This document shows positions 8,007 to 11,422 of a stretch of DNA of 11,422 nt, in pieces. This stretch comes from JAGPKI01 sp052034135 (lineage in GTDB: Bacteria; Caldisericota; Caldisericia; UBA6126; JAGPKI01). How positions within the stretch are numbered: the stretch's first letter is position 1; every line of letters starts with the position of its first letter. The notes below the pieces were generated by a model, which had not been told where the DNA came from, did no database searches, and saw nothing but the letters and a program-made list of their open reading frames with translations. The stretch covers positions 1 through 11,422 of the forward strand of contig JBPOJC010000107.1 in assembly GCA_052034135.1 (NCBI GenBank). Reading direction: 5' to 3'. Position numbers and translations under genes: made by a program.

Positions 8007-8072
8007 GTCATTCCCGAACGTCTTTATCGGAGATCCAGACCAGTTTTATTCTCTTTTGTATTTTAGAGTGAC
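8007..8072 (+). repeat. Palindromic repeat type A, copy 2 (decayed right end)
   Basis: Positions 8007-8037 match 7595-7625 at 30 of 31 bases (T to C at the 22nd). The right end, AGAGTGAC (8065-8072), is a mutated form of GGAATGAC, and the inner stem is lost. The element abuts another GTCATT start, so a perfect TGACAA-AA-TTGTCA palindrome spans the junction at 8069-8082. Confidence 0.7.
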
Positions 8073-8165
8073 AAAATTGTCATTATTACCCCACTTACAT
8101 ATATGGAGGGTTTGTTTTACAAATTTTGCAGTAGGTAGAAATATGGAATTACTCTTAGAACTCTT

Positions 8166-8180
8166 GATTCCCGCGAAAGC
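8166..8180 (+). repeat. Remnant of a GATTCCCGCGAAAGC-type repeat
   Basis: These fifteen bases resemble half of a very widely dispersed bacterial hairpin repeat (ATTCCCGCGAAAGCGGGAAT). The second half is missing. It is called on resemblance only. Confidence 0.3.
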
Positions 8181-8215
8181 AAACTTATTGCAAATTAGAA
8201 TAAACTCAATAAAAG

Positions 8216-8302
8216 TGCCGAAGGAGGGATTTGAACCCTCACGGGGCTCTGAACCCCTGCAGATTTTGAGTCTGCCGCGTCTGCCAGTTTCGCCACTTCG
8301 GC
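8216..8302 (-). tRNA. tRNA-Leu(CAA)
   Basis: The 87-nt gene folds fully on the minus strand. The acceptor stem is GCCGAAG/CTTCGGC with discriminator A. The D arm contains AACTGGCAGACGC. The anticodon stem GCAGA/TCTGC encloses loop CTCAAAA, giving anticodon CAA (reads UUG). The long variable arm GGGG-TTCAGAG-CCCC is typical of leucine tRNAs, and the T arm is GAGGG-TTCAAAT-CCCTC. CCA is not encoded (ACT follows), so it must be added by tRNA nucleotidyltransferase. It begins 26 nt after the PspC-domain gene, either as the tail of that operon or from the internal promoter at 8342-8370. I see no clear terminator downstream. Confidence 0.96.
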
Positions 8303-8328
8303 ATTAAAAATCTAAGTCAAAATTGATA

Positions 8329-8658
8329 TTATCCTCTTGGTAGTATAATCCAAAGTAAAAAGTAAAGCAAAATTGAAAAAATTATAAATGGAGGAATTAC
8401 AAAAGAAACAAGCCATATAACTCTTATTATTATTGGGTCTATACCTAAATAATCAGCAATACCAGCGCAAACTCCTCCCAAAATTGCCTTTTTTGTATTT
8501 CTTACAAGTCTTCTATTTCTTCTTTGTTGAGCAATATCAAAACAATCTTTACAGTATAACTTTCCATCGTATTCTACCACACAATCTTTACATAATCCTT
8601 TTTTGCAGGAAACGCATATCCCAACTGCATCTCTATCTTCATGATTAAAGCACTTCAT
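8329..8658 (-). CDS. B-box-type zinc finger / PspC-domain membrane protein
   Basis: This 109-residue protein has an N-terminal zinc-binding module with ligands C3, H6, C15, C18, C23, C26, C36 and C39, enough for two zinc ions in a B-box-like cross-brace. A basic linker QQRRNRRLVRN leads to a PspC domain (about 50-108) with the family hallmarks LGGVCAGIADYLGID and IIRVIWL, then one hydrophobic hairpin or helix ending LLWIILP. PspC proteins are small inner-membrane proteins linked to phage-shock envelope stress in proteobacteria; here the zinc finger probably faces the cytosol. The start ATG follows the upstream stop directly (TAA-ATG). Its Shine-Dalgarno AGGAGGG (8664-8670) lies within the upstream gene's last codons, so the two are co-translated. 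The finger has the same ligand spacing as its neighbour, indicating duplication. Partner and signal are unknown. Confidence 0.9.
   Translation of the reverse strand: MKCFNHEDRDAVGICVSCKKGLCKDCVVEYDGKLYCKDCFDIAQQRRNRRLVRNTKKAILGGVCAGIADYLGIDPIIIRVIWLVSFVIPPFIIFSILLYFLLWIILPRG
8342..8370 (-). promoter_or_regulatory. Candidate tRNA-Leu promoter inside the end of the PspC-domain gene
   Basis: The minus strand has TTGCTT (-35, 8365-8370), a 17-bp spacer and TATACT (-10, 8342-8347). It lies within the last codons of the upstream gene, 39 bases before the mature tRNA end. That leaves a leader of about 30 nt for RNase P to remove. The -10 and the spacing are good; the -35 is poor. Confidence 0.4.
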
Positions 8659-9306
8659 TTATACCCTCCTTTTATACATATCGTATAATAATTTTACTCC
8701 GAGTATAATAAATATAACAGGCCATAGTTTTGCTATCACCGCAAACGGAATAATATTTAAATTGTTCAGTAAAAGCAAAGCTCCTATCGCGAGAAAGAAA
8801 ATTCCAATAATTAGATAATTTCTTGCCTGAGAAACAGAATAATAAACGAGGAGAATAATACCAACTATGCCTAAGAAGGTAGGCCATCCTCTTAAGTAAG
8901 AAGGAAGAAGGCTAAGATAAGATGAAAGCAAGTAAATACCAAGTAATCCAAGAGCAATACCTGAAACAACAGAACTTCTTGTTTTGTACACAAGGTAATC
9001 AATTAAAAAGTAAAGTCCAAATAGAATAATTACTGATGGCCAGAAAAATTTCCAAAATATGGGCAGGTAGTGAAGTTCATATGCAAGAAGAAATAAACCT
9101 ATAAATATAAGAGCTATCGAGCCAATCAATGTTGCTGTATTTTTTTTTACTTCCTTTTTAGGCTTCTCTTCACCAGCTAAAACGTTATAACAAACAGGAC
9201 AATAAGTTCTATTATCGTAAACGTTTATGCATTCTCCACATATTGCCTTACCACAATTTGCACATACTGTCTGAGCTTCATTTTCTGAGTGAAAGTAACA
9301 TTTCAT
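8659..9306 (-). CDS. B-box-type zinc finger / triple LiaF-like transmembrane-repeat protein
   Basis: This 215-residue protein has zinc ligands C3, H6, C15, C18, C23, C26, C36 and C39, spaced exactly as in the next gene. After a lysine-rich linker (46-56) come six membrane helices arranged as three repeats of about 50 residues (59-106, 112-158, 163-211). Each reads roughly G-x-x-x-L-x-x-x-G-x-x-L-L ... L-P ... W-P ... I-x-x-G-x-x-L, with Trp-Pro at 89-90, 141-142 and 195-196. This pattern resembles the LiaI/LiaF-like (DUF5668-type) membrane region tied to cell-envelope stress sensing in Gram-positives. No LiaF C-terminal domain is present. AAAGGAG at 9314-9320, seven bases before the ATG, overlaps the pyk stop by one base, so it belongs to the pyk transcript. 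Function is inferred only from domain resemblance. Confidence 0.85.
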   Translation of the reverse strand: MKCYFHSENEAQTVCANCGKAICGECINVYDNRTYCPVCYNVLAGEEKPKKEVKKNTATLIGSIALIFIGLFLLAYELHYLPIFWKFFWPSVIILFGLYFLIDYLVYKTRSSVVSGIALGLLGIYLLSSYLSLLPSYLRGWPTFLGIVGIILLVYYSVSQARNYLIIGIFFLAIGALLLLNNLNIIPFAVIAKLWPVIFIILGVKLLYDMYKRRV

Positions 9307-9319
9307 TTTTATACTCCTT

Positions 9320-10774
9320 TCAAATTGTTATTACCTGAACAAGGTTTGTTGTGCCCGAAACACCCATAGGTGTTCCAAGGGTAAAAACAATTTTATCTCC
9401 TTTTTTAGCATATCCTTTTTCTAATATTATATGCTTGCTTATTTCTATTGATTCTTCGACATTATCAGTTAAATTTGCCTCCAGTGGTTTAACACCCCAG
9501 AATAATTCGCATAAATTCACGATTCTTTTTGAACTTGAAAGTGCAAGGATTGGAATCTCTGGTCTATAGTTTGCTATTCTTCTTGCAGTATTGCCCGAAG
9601 ATGTAAGGCAAGCTATGCAAGAAGCATTAATATCACCAGCAACTCTTGCCGCACTAAATGCAATAGCATCTGAAACATCGTTTTGGACGGTTTCGCTTAA
9701 TATACTCCAGATTTTTTTGTAATCCATTTTACTTTCAGTTTTCTGTACTATTTTTTGCATTGTTTGCACAACTATTTCTGGATTAACTGAAGCAGCCGTT
9801 TCAGCTGAAAGCATGACAGCATCCGTTCCATCAAGAATTGCGTTTGCTACATCTGTAACTTCTGCTCTTGTTGGCGTGGGGCTAGTAACCATTGACTCAA
9901 GCATCTGTGTTGCAGTTATTACTGGCTTCCCAGCAATATTACATTTTCTAATTATATCTTTCTGCAGGAATGGAATTTCTTCTATTGGAACTTCTATTCC
10001 AAGGTCTCCTCTTGCTACCATGACAGCATCTGATGATCTTATAATGTTTTGAAGGTTTTGTATTGCCTCATATTTTTCTATTTTTGAAATGATTCCAATA
10101 TTTCTATCACATTCTTTTATTATTTCTCTAATTCTTTCCACATCTCCTAAAGATCTTACAAATGAAAGCGCTATATAATCGCACAGATCAAGATTTGTAA
10201 TAAGTTTTAGCCATTTTAGGTCTGATTCAACTGGATAACCTATATGAAGTTTTGTAAATGGGAGATTGACTCCCTTATTTGGCTTTATAACACCACCATT
10301 TAGAGCCTCGCATATTATATAGTTTTCATCTTTATCAATAACTTTTAACTTTATTAATCCATCATCAATGTAGACATATTCGCCAACATTGATATCATCA
10401 ATTATTTCAGGATAATTAATCAGAATATATTTTTCTGTGGGTAAGAATTTGTAATTATCCTTTGGTAAGTCTTTTAGTATAGTAATTTTTTCTTTTTCTT
10501 CTATTTCGAGACTATCTGCAAGACCATGTACTCTTATTTTGGGTCCAGGAAGATCTGCAATTGTTGCAGTGTTTGCTTTTAATGAATCAGAAACATCTCT
10601 CACAATTTTAACATCATTTATTAATTCATCTTCCTGTTTATGCGAAAGGTTAAACCTAAAAATAGTAGCGCCTGCTTCAATCAATTTTTTGATCATTAAA
10701 GGATTATTTGAAGCAGGACCAATTGTTGCTATAATCTTTGCTCTATGAACCTTTGAAGTAAATTTTACATCCAT
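9320..10774 (-). CDS. pyk: Pyruvate kinase
   Basis: This 484-residue cytosolic enzyme transfers phosphate from phosphoenolpyruvate to ADP, making pyruvate and ATP in the last step of glycolysis. Motifs are complete: KIIATIGPAS (13-22), RFNLSH (40-45), DLPGPKIR (74-81), ISKIEKYEAI (229-238, catalytic K231 and metal-binding E233), VARGDLGIEVP (253-263, metal-binding D257), ITATQMLESM (286-295) and TRAEVTDVANAILDGTDAVMLSAETA split across 302-327. The C-terminal effector domain carries TSSGNTARRIANYRP (391-405). The extra C-terminal PEP-utiliser-like domain of Bacillus enzymes is absent. Lys79 with Leu75 and Val82 sits where potassium-independent pyruvate kinases have Lys rather than Glu. The ATG at 10774 is the only usable start; it lies 32 nt inside the upstream gene and lacks a strong ribosome site, implying coupling. 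Confidence 0.97.
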   Translation of the reverse strand: MDVKFTSKVHRAKIIATIGPASNNPLMIKKLIEAGATIFRFNLSHKQEDELINDVKIVRDVSDSLKANTATIADLPGPKIRVHGLADSLEIEEKEKITILKDLPKDNYKFLPTEKYILINYPEIIDDINVGEYVYIDDGLIKLKVIDKDENYIICEALNGGVIKPNKGVNLPFTKLHIGYPVESDLKWLKLITNLDLCDYIALSFVRSLGDVERIREIIKECDRNIGIISKIEKYEAIQNLQNIIRSSDAVMVARGDLGIEVPIEEIPFLQKDIIRKCNIAGKPVITATQMLESMVTSPTPTRAEVTDVANAILDGTDAVMLSAETAASVNPEIVVQTMQKIVQKTESKMDYKKIWSILSETVQNDVSDAIAFSAARVAGDINASCIACLTSSGNTARRIANYRPEIPILALSSSKRIVNLCELFWGVKPLEANLTDNVEESIEISKHIILEKGYAKKGDKIVFTLGTPMGVSGTTNLVQVITI

Positions 10775-11422
10775 TTTTTACTCTTATTACCATTTTTCTT
10801 TTATTATCTAATATTTCATTAGAAAGTATTGTTAAGTTTTCATCTTTTTCAAGTGTTAAAATTGAAGGGAGCTCTACTACATAAGTAGCTTCGTGATAAG
10901 TGTTAAAGTTTATGAAATCATTATAGACATCAATAGAAGTTCCGTAGCTGTCATAATGCAGGATATCATTTTTTGCTTCTAATGCAGTTTTAAAAGAGAG
11001 CCATGGATACAAAGATTTTATGTTGTCAACAGTGCTTTCAAATTTGTAAAATAATCCATTTTTACCAGTTTTTTCACCCTTCCATGGCAGAGAATCAGGG
11101 TTTCTTATCCACTCAGGATCAGCCAATGGATAATTTATGGGAGTGCTGAATACATCATCGGGGTGGAGAAAATGAGTCCATACACCAAAGGATTCAATTG
11201 CCGAAAGAGCTGTAATTTTATCGTAATCACTTAAGTTATAACCAGAAGTAACTCTTGGTATGGAAACAATTCTTTCATTCCATGGTTCAATGCCAAACTC
11301 TCTGTCGCATCCCTCATTAAAATAACCAGTATATAGCGAGGCGTAGATACCAATTTCAGGAAATATATCCATAACTGCATTAAATCCTTCTCTATCATTA
11401 ACATTCATTGGCGGAACATATA
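10743..11422 (-). CDS. Probable polysaccharide-deacetylase-fold protein (PelA/DUF2194-like), C-terminal part
   Basis: The frame is open at the right edge. An ATG at 11408 exists, but the frame continues upstream as YVPP, a motif that belongs to the domain, so the gene is almost certainly 5'-truncated by the window. About 225 residues are visible. Counting from the internal Met, PRVTSGY is at 51-57 and GVWTHFLHPDDVF at 75-87, followed by helices and a beta-rich end (KMVIRVKNGCKIYFKG). The YVPP ... IPR-x-x-SGY ... GV-x-x-HF-x-HPDD series is what I recall from PelA-type deacetylase regions and DUF2194 proteins, which sit in Pel-like exopolysaccharide gene sets. That assignment is from memory. 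The last 32 nt overlap the start of pyk, so the two are co-transcribed, an unusual pairing for an exopolysaccharide gene. An alternative is another (beta/alpha)-barrel glycan-active enzyme. Confidence 0.65.
   Translation of the reverse strand, partial: YVPPMNVNDREGFNAVMDIFPEIGIYASLYTGYFNEGCDREFGIEPWNERIVSIPRVTSGYNLSDYDKITALSAIESFGVWTHFLHPDDVFSTPINYPLADPEWIRNPDSLPWKGEKTGKNGLFYKFESTVDNIKSLYPWLSFKTALEAKNDILHYDSYGTSIDVYNDFINFNTYHEATYVVELPSILTLEKDENLTILSNEILDNKRKMVIRVKNGCKIYFKGS

Larger units (their letters stand above)
7359..8215. other. Gene-free region: RRM leader plus a nest of short palindromic repeats
   Basis: No convincing protein gene is present here. The frames that are open (7493-7687, 7881-8066, 7933-8307, plus strand) run across repeats or into the tRNA, lack ribosome sites and encode no recognisable protein. 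The left 100 bp is the RRM promoter and leader. From about 7570 to 8085 the sequence is a cluster of short inverted-repeat elements, listed individually, with degraded fragments between them (GTCATCCTTG at 7571, TTATTCCGAGC near 7987). From 8086 to 8215 I see nothing except a GATTCCCGCGAAAGC remnant. Confidence 0.75.

Noticed and set aside
7595..8072. CRISPR array
   Set aside because: The repeated units vary in length, orientation and spacing, fold as individual hairpins, and have no cas genes beside them.
8216..8302. tRNA-associated attachment site of an integrated element
   Set aside because: I found no second copy of the tRNA 3' end in the window and no integrase gene.
7493..8307. Plus-strand open frames of 61-124 codons
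   Set aside because: They run through palindromic repeats and into the antisense of the tRNA-Leu, have no ribosome sites and encode no recognisable protein.
8433..8887. Short frames on both strands over the zinc-finger membrane genes (8433-8648 plus, 8672-8887 minus)
   Set aside because: They are shadows of genes with clear domains and ribosome sites; the translations are low-complexity.
9351..10748. Plus-strand frames opposite pyk
   Set aside because: They are antisense to an intact pyruvate kinase with all motifs.

Overview
The window is AT-rich bacterial DNA. Every gene I can support lies on the minus strand, so transcription runs from high to low coordinates. Bacterial hallmarks are strong Shine-Dalgarno sequences (AAAGGAGGT before the RNA-binding protein), a GTG start, overlapping genes and a long-variable-arm tRNA-Leu without an encoded CCA. 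The low G+C content, the copper-amine-oxidase-N-like 'stalk' domain on a giant secreted protein and the PelA/DUF2194-like fragment recall thermophilic anaerobes (Caldisericota, Dictyoglomota, Coprothermobacterota or Firmicutes-like lineages). That placement is inference only and weak.

Right part (8216-11422), read in the direction of transcription: the C-terminal part of a probable polysaccharide-deacetylase-fold protein runs off the right edge. It overlaps pyruvate kinase (pyk) by 32 nt. Next come two adjacent membrane proteins that begin with closely similar B-box-type zinc fingers. One carries three tandem LiaF-like two-helix membrane units; the other carries a PspC domain. A tRNA-Leu(CAA) follows 26 nt later. 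The protein genes are packed like one operon, joining a core glycolytic enzyme to what look like envelope-related membrane proteins.

Middle (about 7360-8215): this is the only long stretch without genes. It is a nest of short palindromic repeats of at least two related types (ends GTCATTCC..GGAATGAC and GTCAYYCT..CGAAGRRWCTC), in both orientations. It includes two copies of a 31-bp block that differ at one base. The small ORFs across it are repeat shadows. At its left side is a good promoter for the next gene.

Left part (1-7343): a 95-residue RRM RNA-binding protein is followed, after 83 bp, by a two-gene unit overlapping by 14 nt. The first gene encodes a membrane-anchored alkaline-phosphatase-superfamily-like protein that has lost most recognisable catalytic motifs and ends in about five transmembrane helices. 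The second encodes a giant secreted protein (at least 1778 residues, open at the left edge) with four carboxypeptidase-regulatory-like domains, one fibronectin type III domain, Ig-like modules and a C-terminal stalk domain. This pair is the best candidate for an undescribed system: a pseudo-phosphatase membrane protein translationally coupled to a very large cell-surface protein. Its function cannot be read from the sequence.
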